This document shows positions 1-9,733 of a stretch of DNA of 64,000 nt, in pieces. The stretch spans positions 62,001 to 126,000 of the forward strand of contig CAVPJQ010000012.1 of assembly GCA_963705495.1 (NCBI GenBank), in the 5' to 3' direction. Position 1 is the first letter of the stretch, and each line of letters opens with the position of its first letter. The stretch is from DATBVX01 sp963705495 (lineage in GTDB: Bacteria; Pseudomonadota; Gammaproteobacteria; Steroidobacterales; Steroidobacteraceae). The notes below the pieces were generated by a model. It saw only the letters and a program-made list of their open reading frames with translations, had not been told where the DNA came from and did no database searches. A program made the position numbers and the translations under genes.

Positions 1-37
1 CGCGTGCGGAAACGCGGCGGGCGAGAGCTCCTGGAAG

Positions 38-169
38 TCAGATGAATTCAAACCCCACGCCGGCAGCGACCGTCGCGATCATCAGCAGAATGAGCGCGAC
101 GATGAGCGCAATGACCATGTACCGAAAATGCGGTCGCTCCGTTCGCGTGACCGCCTGTTGCATCTTCAT
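38..169 (-). CDS. small single-span membrane protein (43 aa)
   Basis: Reading the minus strand from an ATG at 169 gives a 43-residue protein. It has a basic, polar N-terminus (about residues 1-17) followed by a strongly hydrophobic stretch (about 18-40, with VIALIVALILLMIATVAAG), so a single inner-membrane helix is likely. A purine-rich GGAGATAG sits just upstream of the ATG. It is divergent from the phosphoribosyltransferase gene. I do not recognise a family. Its length is too short for most gene finders. Confidence 0.55.
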   Translation of the reverse strand: MKMQQAVTRTERPHFRYMVIALIVALILLMIATVAAGVGFEFI

Positions 170-292
170 CGACTATCTCCTTCTGCGCAACGTCGCATAT
201 TCGCGCGCGGTTCGGAAAGTCGTATCAACCGCACTACCGTACGTACTGTCCAGAATGGCGATGGGTTGCATGCGCCGATTAGCGTACGTTGC

Positions 293-976
293 ATGGACAT
301 TGATGGTTTCGTCGATCGCAACGAGGCCGGCCGCGCCTTGGCGGGCGTGCTTCGGAAGCTGAAGCTGCCGCAGCCCCTGCTGGTGCTCGGGCTTCCTCGC
401 GGAGGCATCCCTGTCGCCTACGAAGTGGCGAGCGCCTTACATGCGCCACTCGATGTTCTCGTGGTGCGCAAGATCGGGATGCCGGGCCAGCCGGAATTCG
501 CGATCGGCGCGATAGCTTCGGGCGGCATCCTCGTGCGTGAGCCGGGCCGTACCAGGCAGGCCAGGCTCGATGCTCAATTCGAACAAGTTGCGCAGCGCGA
601 ACTCGCTGAACTCGAGCGCCGGGAGCGCGCCTATCGCGGGGGCTTGCCGCCGCTGGACTTGCGCGGCCGGACCGTAGTGCTTGTGGATGACGGCCTTGCG
701 ACTGGGGCGACGATGGTGGCCGCCATCCGGGCGGCGCGACAGGCAGGTGCCGACCGCGTGATCGCGGCAGCCCCGGTCGCGTCCGACGAAGCCGTCGCGC
801 TGGTACGAGCGGAGGCTGACGAGATCGCGATCGTACAGACACCGGCATTCATGTATTCGATTGGCGCCTGGTACGAAGACTTCCACCAGGTCGAGGATGC
901 CGAAGTCCGCCGACTTCTGGAGTTGGCTCGAAGTCCACAATCGCAGGCTTTTTCGCGCGCCAAGGGCGCGGCATGA
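293..976 (+). CDS. phosphoribosyltransferase-family protein
   Basis: A 227-residue protein of the type I PRTase fold. The PRPP-binding loop is clear in the second half (VVLVDDGLATGAT), with the two acidic residues before the glycine-rich turn. The N-terminal part (LLVLGLPRGGIPVAYEVA) is the usual flexible-hood region of this orphan PRTase family. Such proteins often sit in stress or dormancy islands and their substrate is not established. The open frame extends upstream to 128, but the ATG at 293 starts exactly where family similarity starts. It lies ahead of the DUF2934, GroEL, DUF302 and Usp genes in the same direction. Confidence 0.75.
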   Translation: MDIDGFVDRNEAGRALAGVLRKLKLPQPLLVLGLPRGGIPVAYEVASALHAPLDVLVVRKIGMPGQPEFAIGAIASGGILVREPGRTRQARLDAQFEQVAQRELAELERRERAYRGGLPPLDLRGRTVVLVDDGLATGATMVAAIRAARQAGADRVIAAAPVASDEAVALVRAEADEIAIVQTPAFMYSIGAWYEDFHQVEDAEVRRLLELARSPQSQAFSRAKGAA

Positions 977-1348
977 GAGCCGATGGGGGATATACGTATT
1001 GCCGTTGAGCGACGGGAAGGGTGAATCTCCCGGAAAGCCGCCCGTTACTGAGACATTGTTATGAGCACATCGAGCAAACGCCATTCCCGTCGCCGGGATT
1101 CGCCTCCGGCCGTTGGCCACCGCCGAGCCAGACCGCGACAAGTGCTGCGGTCATTGCAGAGTCTGCCACGAACAGCCCGTTTATCGAGGCCGAACGCCGC
1201 CACGCGATGATCTGCGATGCTGCCTACTATCTGTCCAAGCGGCGCGGCTTCTGCCCGGGTTGCGAGCTGGACGACTGGCTGGCCGCTGAGCGGGAGATCG
1301 ATCGGGTGCTGACGTCCGGTGCCAGCGCGTGGATGAGGGAAGGTTCGC

Positions 1349-2968
<1,620 letters not shown>

Positions 2969-2987
2969 AGCGCGCGAGGGGAGTCGA

Positions 2988-3380
2988 ATGAAGTACTACA
3001 TCGCCAAGGACGTCCGGCAACCTTTTGACCAGGTGGTCGAGCAGGTCATCGAGCGGCTCAAAGTCGAGGGCTTTGGAGTGCTCACCGACATCGACGTCAG
3101 CGCTACGCTGAAGTCGAAGATCGGAGCGCAGCTGCCACGCTATCGGATCCTGGGCGCATGCAACCCCAAGCTCGCATACGAAGCGCTCAAGATGGAGGAC
3201 AAGCTCGGCGTCCTCTTGCCCTGCAACGTCATTGTCCGGGAAACAGCCGATGGGCACGTCGAGGTAGCGAGCGTCGATCCCGTTGCAGCGATGGAGCGCA
3301 CCGGCAATCCGGCTCTCGCAAGTTTCGCCATCGAAGTCCGCAAGCGCCTGGTGAATGTGGTTGAGAGTATCGGGCTTTGA
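2988..3380 (+). CDS. DUF302 domain protein
   Basis: A 130-residue cytoplasmic protein (no signal peptide) matching the DUF302 fold: a central RILGACNPKLAYEAL helix followed by GVLLPCNVIVRE. The start at 2988 is set by a GAGGGGA ribosome binding site. It begins 20 bases after the groEL stop and overlaps the next open frame by 26 bases, so groEL, this gene and the Usp gene look like one transcript. The two cysteines in GACNP and LPCNV are conserved in the family. The biochemical function is unknown, but DUF302 genes recur in metal, sulfur and oxidative-stress clusters. Confidence 0.8.
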   Translation: MKYYIAKDVRQPFDQVVEQVIERLKVEGFGVLTDIDVSATLKSKIGAQLPRYRILGACNPKLAYEALKMEDKLGVLLPCNVIVRETADGHVEVASVDPVAAMERTGNPALASFAIEVRKRLVNVVESIGL

Positions 3381-4410
3381 CCGGAGCACCGACATTGTCG
3401 CGGCTGGCGCCACGCGGGTATCCCGTTTGACCGCAATCAATCGCATTCTGGTCGCAATCGCCGACCCGGCTTCGCGTCGCCAACCCGCCCTGGCGAAAGC
3501 CTTGCAGCTCGCTCGGCGCACCGGCGCGGAGTTGGAGGTGTTTCATTGCCTGTTCGATCCGCGAATCCACGGCGCAGTCGTATACGGCAGCGCACGCGCC
3601 ATGTTGGAACACGAGATCGAGTCGCTGGTGGAGGCGGCGCGCGCACGTCTCGAGCGGCGTGCCGAGGTTCTTGCGCGTGCGGGACTGCGCGTTCGCGTCA
3701 GTGTGCGTTGGGACTATCCGGCACATGAGGGCATCATCCGGCAGGCTCTGCGACACAAAGCAGATTTCGTCATTGCCGCGACTCAACGACACCGGGTGCT
3801 CGCCCGCCCGTTCCTGAGTAACACCGACTGGCAACTCATTCGCCTGTGCCCTGTGCCATTGCTGCTCGTGAGGTCCTCACGCGCGTGGAAGGCCACGAAA
3901 GTGCTGTGCGCCGTAGACCCCCTGCACGTGCGCGCCAAACCCGCGGCCCTTGATCCGCGCATTCTCAAGGTCGGCGCACAACTCGCGCGCGAACTTGGCG
4001 GCCAGCTGCATGCCGTTCATGCGTACCCGCCGTTGCTCGAGTTTCTCCCCGGAGTGATGAGTGAGCCACTGCCGATCATCGCTACCGGGCCCGAAGCCCG
4101 TGACTACGCAAAGCGCATCGCCCGGAGAGTCGCGGCCGAGACCAGGCGGTTTGCGATCAGCGAGCGCCGTCTGCACGTCGTCGCCGGCGAGCCGCAGCAG
4201 GTGCTGCCACGACTGGCGCGGCAACTGCGCGCCCAGATCGTGGTCATGGGTGCTGTTTCCCGTTCCGGACTGAAACGACTCTTTATCGGCAACACTGCGG
4301 AAAGTGTCATCGATGAACTGAGTTGCGATCTGTGCGTGGTCAAGGCCCCCGGCTTCCGCACCCCGGTGACGGCTCAAGCTCATCATCTGCCCATCGCAGT
4401 ACTGCCCTAG
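3355..4410 (+). CDS. tandem universal stress protein (UspE-like)
   Basis: About 351 residues with two Usp domains. The first begins at NRILVAIADPASRR and the second ends with the typical GNTAESVIDELSCDLCVVKAP, as in UspE. Each domain would be a nucleotide-binding alpha/beta fold, and the family helps survival in stationary phase and under oxidative or hypoxic stress. The ATG at 3355 overlaps the DUF302 gene. A TTG at 3427 (before TAINRILV) is an alternative start closer to where similarity starts. No good ribosome binding site decides between them. It is the last gene of the groEL transcript. Confidence 0.82.
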   Translation: MWLRVSGFDRSTDIVAAGATRVSRLTAINRILVAIADPASRRQPALAKALQLARRTGAELEVFHCLFDPRIHGAVVYGSARAMLEHEIESLVEAARARLERRAEVLARAGLRVRVSVRWDYPAHEGIIRQALRHKADFVIAATQRHRVLARPFLSNTDWQLIRLCPVPLLLVRSSRAWKATKVLCAVDPLHVRAKPAALDPRILKVGAQLARELGGQLHAVHAYPPLLEFLPGVMSEPLPIIATGPEARDYAKRIARRVAAETRRFAISERRLHVVAGEPQQVLPRLARQLRAQIVVMGAVSRSGLKRLFIGNTAESVIDELSCDLCVVKAPGFRTPVTAQAHHLPIAVLP

Positions 4411-4515
4411 ACCACCAATCTGCCGCTCGATCAGGGCTGCCGCGAACCTCGGCTGCAAATCCGCAATCCGCGCACCGTGCGGCGCACGCAACTGCTTGCC
4501 ATCAGCGTAGCTCTG

Positions 4516-4538
4516 ATCGATAATTCGATAATTCTCGA
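4516..4538 (+). promoter_or_regulatory. candidate arsR operator/promoter
   Basis: An AT-rich patch in GC-rich DNA directly upstream of arsR. It carries a perfect direct repeat of CGATAATT at 4518-4525 and 4526-4533, flanked by TCGA on both sides. Its position 20-40 bases before the start codon is typical of ArsR self-repression sites. Binding is inferred from position and composition only. Confidence 0.4.
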
Positions 4539-4555
4539 AACATGGAACTGACAGA

Positions 4556-4921
4556 ATGCGCCTGAACGAAGCCGTCGATGCTCTCGCGGCGCTCGCCCAT
4601 GAGCATCGTCTGAGTGTCTATCGCCTGTTGGTGGAAGCGGGGCCGGAGGGGTTGAACGCAGGCTCGATCGCCCAGCGCCTCAAGTTGCCGCCGTCATCGC
4701 TGACCTTTCACCTTCAGCATCTTCACCGCGCAGAGCTGATCACTCAGCAGCGAAGCAGCCGACAGCTCATCTACGCGGCAGACTTTGCGGTCATGAATGC
4801 TTTGGTGGACTACCTGACCGAGAACTGCTGCAAGGCCAGCTCGGCGGCGTGCGCGCCCGAGTGCGAACCGTCGTCGCGCGTCGCAAAGAAGACGGTGCGC
4901 AAGGACTCCAGGGCTGCCTGA
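4556..4921 (+). CDS. arsR: ArsR-family arsenic-responsive repressor
   Basis: A 121-residue winged-helix regulator. The HTH spans about residues 36-65 (AGSIAQRLKLPPSSLTFHLQ). Instead of the classical CxC metal site in the recognition region, cysteines cluster at the C-terminus: a vicinal pair at 91-92 plus C99 and C103 (NCCKASSAAC). C-terminal vicinal cysteines of this kind bind As(III) in the Acidithiobacillus-type ArsR. It heads a same-direction run with arsN2, arsC and a MIP channel, so it most likely represses its own operon until arsenite or antimonite is present. Confidence 0.9.
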   Translation: MRLNEAVDALAALAHEHRLSVYRLLVEAGPEGLNAGSIAQRLKLPPSSLTFHLQHLHRAELITQQRSSRQLIYAADFAVMNALVDYLTENCCKASSAACAPECEPSSRVAKKTVRKDSRAA

Positions 4922-4934
4922 GGGCCGCAAACCA

Positions 4935-5375
4935 ATGAGCGCCGAAGCCATTTGTTCACGTCCGTTGAAATCAGCTGCGGTTGCACTTCTCGATGCGATG
5001 GAGCTTCCATCATCCGACTTGACGGATGCCCATATGGAGCACTTTTTCTACTGTGGGCCGACTGCAGCGCCCATTGGACTCGTCGGGCTGGAGTTCTGCG
5101 GCTCAAATGCGTTGTTACGCTCACTGGCTGTAGTGCCGCTGCATCGCTCGGCTGGCCTGGGCACCGCACTCCTCGAGCACGCAGAGGCGCAGGCGCGCGC
5201 GCGCGGCGCTCACTCGATCTTTCTACTCACGACGACGGCCGAGGCGTTCTTCAAGCGCCATGGCTACGTGACTACTGCGCGTGATAGCGCGCCGTCGGAA
5301 ATCCGCGCGACACGTGAGTTCGCGGACATCTGTCCAACCAGCTCCGCGCTTCTCACCAAACGGCTGTACTTCTAG
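4935..5375 (+). CDS. arsN2: ArsN2-type GNAT N-acetyltransferase
   Basis: A 146-residue GNAT protein. The acetyl-CoA site is visible as LAVVPLHRSAGLGTALLEHA (motif A), followed by AHSIFLLTTTAEAFFKRHGY (motif B). The closing pattern SEIRATREFADICPTSSALL is characteristic of the ars-operon acetyltransferase called ArsN2. Its genuine substrate is not established; the related ArsN1 acetylates amino-group-bearing arsenicals. It sits 13 bases after arsR and 17 bases before arsC, which supports co-transcription. Confidence 0.85.
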   Translation: MSAEAICSRPLKSAAVALLDAMELPSSDLTDAHMEHFFYCGPTAAPIGLVGLEFCGSNALLRSLAVVPLHRSAGLGTALLEHAEAQARARGAHSIFLLTTTAEAFFKRHGYVTTARDSAPSEIRATREFADICPTSSALLTKRLYF

Positions 5376-5392
5376 AACTGCCGAGGTGCGAT

Positions 5393-5905
5393 ATGAGCGA
5401 ACGCCCGTTCAACGTGCTTTTTCTGTGCACCGGAAACTCCGCCCGAAGCATTCTCGCTGAGCAGCTCATCGGTCATTGGGGCCGCGGTAACTTCCGGGGA
5501 TTTAGCGCCGGCAGTCATCCAAAGGGCAAGGTGCATCCGATAGCCCTGGAACTTCTCAAGCATATGAAGCTGCCGACGGCGGGTCTGCGCAGCAAGAGCT
5601 GGGACGAGTTCGCTGCTCCCGGCGCGCCGCAGCTCGATTTCGTCTTCACCGTTTGTGACAACGCCGCGGGTGAGATCTGCCCGGTGTGGCCCGGACAGCC
5701 GATGAGCGCACATTGGGGCGTGGAGGACCCGGCGGCCGTAGAAGGTTCAGAGACGGAGAAATGGATCGCATTCCGCAAGACTTTCAAGGAACTCGAGAGC
5801 CGCATCAAGATCTTCACCAGCCTCCCGATTCGCTCGCTCGACCGGATCAAGCTGCAGGAGCGGCTGGATGCGATCGGCGAATCCCGGGCTGAAGAGTCGG
5901 CATGA
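5393..5905 (+). CDS. arsC: arsenate reductase, LMW-phosphatase type
   Basis: A 170-residue protein with the low-molecular-weight phosphatase P-loop CTGNSAR (C12 to R18) near the N-terminus, and a second conserved site (VFTVCDNAAGEICPVWPG) carrying the redox cysteines used by thioredoxin-linked arsenate reductases. It reduces arsenate to arsenite in the cytoplasm. The stop overlaps the next start by 4 bases (5902-5905), indicating translational coupling with the channel gene that presumably releases the product. Confidence 0.92.
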   Translation: MSERPFNVLFLCTGNSARSILAEQLIGHWGRGNFRGFSAGSHPKGKVHPIALELLKHMKLPTAGLRSKSWDEFAAPGAPQLDFVFTVCDNAAGEICPVWPGQPMSAHWGVEDPAAVEGSETEKWIAFRKTFKELESRIKIFTSLPIRSLDRIKLQERLDAIGESRAEESA

Positions 5906-6756
5906 GCCTTGCGAGGCGCATCCTGGCCGAGATGCTGGGCTCGCTTCTGCTTGCCGCGACAGTGATTGGCTCGGGGATCATGGCGGAGCGCATGGCCGCT
6001 GGGAACGCAGCGATCGCGCTGCTCGCGAATACGGGTTCCACGGTGGCCGTTCTGGCGGTGTTGATTGCACTACTCGCGCCGGTGAGCGGTGCACACTTCA
6101 ATCCCGTCGTCACGCTCGTGCTGGCTCTGCAACGGCGGTTGGACTTCAAAGAGGCAAGTCTCTATATCCCCGCGCAAGTACTTGGCTGCTGCCTCGGTGC
6201 CGTGCTTGCTCACGCGATGTTCGAGCTACCGTTGCTGCAGATCTCCACACATGTCAGAACGGGCCCGGCACAATGGCTGGCGGAGTTCGTTGCGACTGCG
6301 GGCCTGGTGCTCGTCATTCTCGGGGTTCGCAAGCCCCGAGATGCGGCGTGGATGGTGGCGGGGTGGGTTGGAGCGGCGTACTGGTTTACCTCATCGACTT
6401 GCTTTGCCAATCCTGCTATCACTCTGGCACGTTCCCTCAGCGATACATTCGCCGGTGTGCGCCCCTCCGACGTGCCGCCGTTTGTGCTGGCGGAGGTACT
6501 CGGTGCGCTGACAGCCCTTCTGATCGGGCGATTCTTGTTTCCGACAGACGCTATTTGCGGAGTCGCCCGCGCGACCCCAACTGAGGAACGATCTACGAAT
6601 CCGCAATCTGCGCACAGAGCGCGCACAAGACGCTTTGCGGCAGCGCTTTCAGGCGTCTCGGGTCGATCGGCTCGCTGCAGCGTTCGCACTGACCATACCT
6701 GCCCGCGGCGATCCGAGCCAATGCGGCATCAACGCGATCGAGCTCGAGCTCAGTGA
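5902..6756 (+). CDS. MIP/aquaglyceroporin channel of the ars operon (AqpS-like)
   Basis: A membrane protein with about six hydrophobic segments in the first 220 residues and both channel-forming loops: HFNPVVT (first NPA-type box) and FANPAIT (second). In ars operons lacking ArsB or Acr3 this channel lets arsenite made by ArsC flow out, as described for Sinorhizobium AqpS. No arsB or acr3 is seen here. The recognisable channel ends near residue 213-220. The remaining Arg-rich tail reads antisense to the TraR-like gene (overlap 6593-6756), so either the stop was lost by a frameshift near 6560-6590 or the tail is a real but unusual extension. Confidence 0.82.
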   Translation: MSLARRILAEMLGSLLLAATVIGSGIMAERMAAGNAAIALLANTGSTVAVLAVLIALLAPVSGAHFNPVVTLVLALQRRLDFKEASLYIPAQVLGCCLGAVLAHAMFELPLLQISTHVRTGPAQWLAEFVATAGLVLVILGVRKPRDAAWMVAGWVGAAYWFTSSTCFANPAITLARSLSDTFAGVRPSDVPPFVLAEVLGALTALLIGRFLFPTDAICGVARATPTEERSTNPQSAHRARTRRFAAALSGVSGRSARCSVRTDHTCPRRSEPMRHQRDRARAQ

Positions 6757-6934
6757 CTGCGCGCAGCCGATCGATCACCTCATCGTTCTGACGCTGTATT
6801 GCCTGGTCGGCGAAGTCCTGCACCAGCGGCTGATTTGCGCGCCGCGCATCGCCGTCCAATTGCGCAAGGCGGTCGGCGAGTTCGCCGAGGCGCGTGCACA
6901 ACCATGAAGCACTGGTGGACAGCTGAGCGTTCAT
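6593..6934 (-). CDS. DksA/TraR-type C4 zinc-finger protein
   Basis: A 113-residue protein: an N-terminal helical region with a long helix (LAQLDGDARRANQPLVQDFAD) followed by a C-terminal C4 zinc finger (YGQCERC...CALCAQI). This is the TraR/DksA/YbiI layout. These proteins bind in the RNA polymerase secondary channel or act as small zinc-finger regulators. It is shorter than housekeeping DksA (about 150 residues), so it is a paralog. It converges on the arsenic operon and shares 164 bases with the channel open frame. Confidence 0.85.
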   Translation of the reverse strand: MNAQLSTSASWLCTRLGELADRLAQLDGDARRANQPLVQDFADQAIQRQNDEVIDRLRAVTELELDRVDAALARIAAGRYGQCERCSEPIDPRRLKALPQSVLCALCAQIADS

Positions 6935-7001
6935 GATTTTCTCCTTCGCGGCCGGTCATGCGGCGCTGGCCCAAGCCCGGCGCCGCGTGCATCCCCCGCG
7001 T

Positions 7002-7448
7002 TCATTCCACCTTGATCTGGACGGGTTTCGCCTTTTCCACCTTGAGCTTTGGAACGTGCACGTACAGCACTCCGTCCTTGCTCTCGGCACGAACGTTGCT
7101 GGCGTCAGCATCGTCAGGTACCGTGAAACTGCGCGAGAAGGTGCCGTAGAAACTCTCAACACGGTGTGTCTTCTCGGACTTCTCGTCCTTTTCCTGGCGA
7201 CGCTCGCCCGCAATCGTGATGACACCATCTTCCAGCGTGATGCGCACGTCATCGCGCTTGACGCCAGGCAGGTCAGCCTTCACCAGGTATTCCTTGTCCG
7301 TTTCGCTGATGTCTGCAGAGGGCGCCCACTCATACGTTGCGCGACCAGCCTCCGCAGGCACTCGCGGCCAGCGTGCGCCAAGCAGCGGCATCAGTCTGCG
7401 GAAGAAATCATCGGATTCCCCGAATGGTTCCCATCGAATCAGGCTCAT
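7002..7448 (-). CDS. Hsp20 / small heat shock protein
   Basis: A 148-residue alpha-crystallin-domain chaperone. The N-terminus begins MSLIRWEPFGE, the typical class A start. The crystallin domain runs from about residue 45 (SADISETDKEYLVKADLPGV) to 135, and the C-terminal IXV-type anchor is present as QIKVE. It would hold unfolding proteins in the cytoplasm. The start at 7448 is set by an AGGAGAGAG ribosome binding site; the open frame extends upstream without similarity. Confidence 0.92.
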   Translation of the reverse strand: MSLIRWEPFGESDDFFRRLMPLLGARWPRVPAEAGRATYEWAPSADISETDKEYLVKADLPGVKRDDVRITLEDGVITIAGERRQEKDEKSEKTHRVESFYGTFSRSFTVPDDADASNVRAESKDGVLYVHVPKLKVEKAKPVQIKVE

Positions 7449-7623
7449 GGCTCTCTCCTGTAGGCGCACCAGGCGCCTCAAAATTCTCACGAGCCATGAT
7501 GGCAGGGCTCCCGAATCTCTCAATTCGTGAGTGCCGCGAAGCGGCTGCGGCTTGTACTATGGCGCCCTCCGGCGGGCAAGACGAGCATAATGCTGGCGTA
7601 AGTTCCCTGACGGGAGAGTAGCG

Positions 7624-8031
7624 ATGGTGTTCGTTCGACAAATCATGGTAGCAGGGGTTCTGTTGGCGTCCGCGCCTCTCGCATCGGCCGAGAACTTGTC
7701 CCAGTACGACGGCAAGCAGCTCTACTACCGCTTCTGTGCCGCTTGTCACGGCGAGCAGGCCGAAGGCAACGGCCCGGTCGCGGCATTCTTCAAAATCGCG
7801 CCGCCCGATCTCACGCGCCTTGCGCAACGACGCGGCGGAACGTATCCGACAGAAGAGGTTCGCAAGACCATCGACGGCCGCAAGGTGCCCGGGCCGCACG
7901 GTTCACGGGAAATGCCGGTCTGGGGTCTGGAGCTTTATTACGCGGACACGGGAAATCCGGACAAGCAGAAGCAGGTCGAAGAGCTCATCGACATGCTGGT
8001 GGAGTACTTGCGCACGCTGCAGAAGAAGTAG
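7624..8031 (+). CDS. secreted monoheme cytochrome c
   Basis: A 135-residue protein with a cleavable signal peptide (cut after about residue 22, ASA), one heme motif CAACH at about residue 38-42, and a probable axial methionine in SREMPVWG near residue 100. The size and motif order fit a class I periplasmic cytochrome c that shuttles electrons. A GGGAGAG ribosome binding site precedes the ATG. It is divergent from hsp20 and its redox partner is not evident nearby. Confidence 0.85.
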   Translation: MVFVRQIMVAGVLLASAPLASAENLSQYDGKQLYYRFCAACHGEQAEGNGPVAAFFKIAPPDLTRLAQRRGGTYPTEEVRKTIDGRKVPGPHGSREMPVWGLELYYADTGNPDKQKQVEELIDMLVEYLRTLQKK

Positions 8032-8092
8032 CCCAAGCGGCAATCGCCGCGCACCAACACGTGCGCCGCGGCGTTGCGTTACGAGAGGCGAG

Positions 8093-9304
8093 CTATTGTG
8101 CCGCGACCTTCTTGAAATCCGTCGGCACTTCGAAGGCGCCGGCGCTCGCCGGACCGCGATTGACCGATACCAATTCGACCGACATCTGCATCATGCTCAC
8201 CATGCCCGGCGCGGTGGTCGGTGCGGCGGCTGGAGCAGCAGGGGCCGCCGCCGCTGTCGTCGACGCAGGTTCGGTCTTCTTCTTTGCAAAGAGTGCGCCG
8301 AGCTTGCCACCCAGCTTGCCCGCGACTCCGCTCAATGACGACTCGCCCGCTTTCTGGGCAGCTGCCTCCCCTGCGGCTTCGCCGGCGGCCGTTGCCGCGG
8401 CCTGCTCCATTTCATCGCTGGTCGGTGTCGTGCTGCCTGCACTTCCTGCAGACCCATCGGCAGGCGCCCCCTTGGTCGTTTCGCATTGTGGGCCGCCAAC
8501 GCTCAGGCCGAATGTCGTCTTGACCGGGTGTCCTTTCACATCACGAAGCTTGGTGGCGAGCTCCGTCCAAAGGCCTTTGTAACTACCGAAGAGCGTTTCC
8601 GCACGCTGGGCAGCGTCGCCGGACATCTGTGTGGTGAGGCCCATCTTTTGCGCGTAAGTCGTGTAGAAGTGCGTGATCTCAGCGTCCTCGGCGAAGGCAG
8701 GGGAAAGCCACTCGTCAAGATTGAGAGTGAAATCGCACACTGCAGCGCTCTTCTTGTCCTTGCACGACTGGGTCGCAGCAATGCTGACCCTTTCAGCTTC
8801 GTATCCAGCAAAGGTCTTCTTCTCGCCGGTGCGCTTGACCTCAGATTTGGGCTCCGACCATTCACATTGCGACTGATCTACAGGCCCCGGCGCACCCTGT
8901 GTCTGCTGAGACTGAGCTTGTGCCTGAGCTTGGGCCTGCTGCGCCTGGCCGACCATCTTCTCCCAGTTCGCGCGCATTTCGGCAAAGGTCTGCTCGGTGT
9001 ATTCCTTCTTCTTGAGATTCAACGAGTAGGTCTTCTCTTGATCCAAGCGGATGATTTCAGCCGTCGCGCCCATGCTGCTGCCAGCGAACATGCGCATGAG
9101 CTTCGATTCCATCTGCAGGTCGCTTTCCGTTCGCGCCCGGTCACCGGCGACCGTCGTCACTTCCTTGCCATTCATGTTGGCGAACTTCATCAGGCCTTCG
9201 ACTGAGATTCGCTCTTCGAGCGTGATGTCGGCGCAGGCAAGCGAGAAATTCAACGCAAGTACGAGTGCGCTAGCGCAGCGCAGCACCGGTGTCCTGGCAC
9301 CCAT
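8093..9304 (-). CDS. exported protein of unknown function
   Basis: About 403 residues with a signal peptide (hydrophobic run ending near LACA), a mature part beginning DITLEERISVEG, and a Gln-Ala repeat region (QAQQAQAQAQAQSQQ) near residue 125. The C-terminal third is rich in Ala, Gly and Pro. The text ADRARTESDLQMESKLMR...AEIIRLDQEKTYSLNLKKKEYTE resembles periplasmic proteins of the DUF4412 type, where a small lipid or outer-membrane role is suspected. I use the ATG at 9304, which has GGGAGA nine bases upstream. Convergent with the cytochrome gene. Confidence 0.55.
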   Translation of the reverse strand: MGARTPVLRCASALVLALNFSLACADITLEERISVEGLMKFANMNGKEVTTVAGDRARTESDLQMESKLMRMFAGSSMGATAEIIRLDQEKTYSLNLKKKEYTEQTFAEMRANWEKMVGQAQQAQAQAQAQSQQTQGAPGPVDQSQCEWSEPKSEVKRTGEKKTFAGYEAERVSIAATQSCKDKKSAAVCDFTLNLDEWLSPAFAEDAEITHFYTTYAQKMGLTTQMSGDAAQRAETLFGSYKGLWTELATKLRDVKGHPVKTTFGLSVGGPQCETTKGAPADGSAGSAGSTTPTSDEMEQAAATAAGEAAGEAAAQKAGESSLSGVAGKLGGKLGALFAKKKTEPASTTAAAAPAAPAAAPTTAPGMVSMMQMSVELVSVNRGPASAGAFEVPTDFKKVAAQ

Positions 9305-9384
9305 CCTGATTCTCCCGAGCATGCACGGAAGTGGGGCCGTGATGCTAGCAGGCTGCTACGGTCGGTTGAAATGCCGGCGACCTG

Positions 9385-9621
9385 TCAGAGCCTACCCTGC
9401 GTCCTCAGGTCCTTGAGCAGCGTCTCGTACGAAATTATCGGCTGGGCATCGCGCCGCTCGAACGCTGCGAGGTCCATTTGACCTTCGCGCAAAGCGCAGC
9501 GGACGGCGTCATTGACGATATCCGAGATCGACTTGTGCGCGTCTGCAGCTTTCAGGCGGATAGCCCGGTGCAGCTCAGACTCGAAATAGACGGTAGCCCG
9601 CTTCGTTGTGTTGTCGCTCAT
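9385..9621 (-). CDS. ribbon-helix-helix protein, antitoxin-like, no toxin partner
   Basis: A 78-residue protein beginning with a beta-strand pattern (KRATVYFESELHRAIRLKAAD) followed by two short helices, the CopG/RHH DNA-binding layout. The acidic-basic C-terminus (AFERRDAQPIISYETLLKDLRTQGRL) resembles antitoxins of RelE/ParE-type pairs. No toxin-sized frame follows downstream before 9322 or precedes it, so it is an orphan regulator or the remnant of a pair. Confidence 0.65.
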   Translation of the reverse strand: MSDNTTKRATVYFESELHRAIRLKAADAHKSISDIVNDAVRCALREGQMDLAAFERRDAQPIISYETLLKDLRTQGRL

Positions 9622-9733
9622 CGTGATTACCGGATGAGGAGGCGCAGTTTCACTGAGCCTCTCGTTATTGGGGTTTCAAAATATCGCAGTTTGAGCCATT
9701 GGATAATTGGCCTTTGGTGCAACCGGTCGGTGA

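Noticed and set aside
9385..9621. A toxin-antitoxin pair around the ribbon-helix-helix gene
   Set aside because: No toxin-sized frame with RelE, ParE or PIN features was found on either side.
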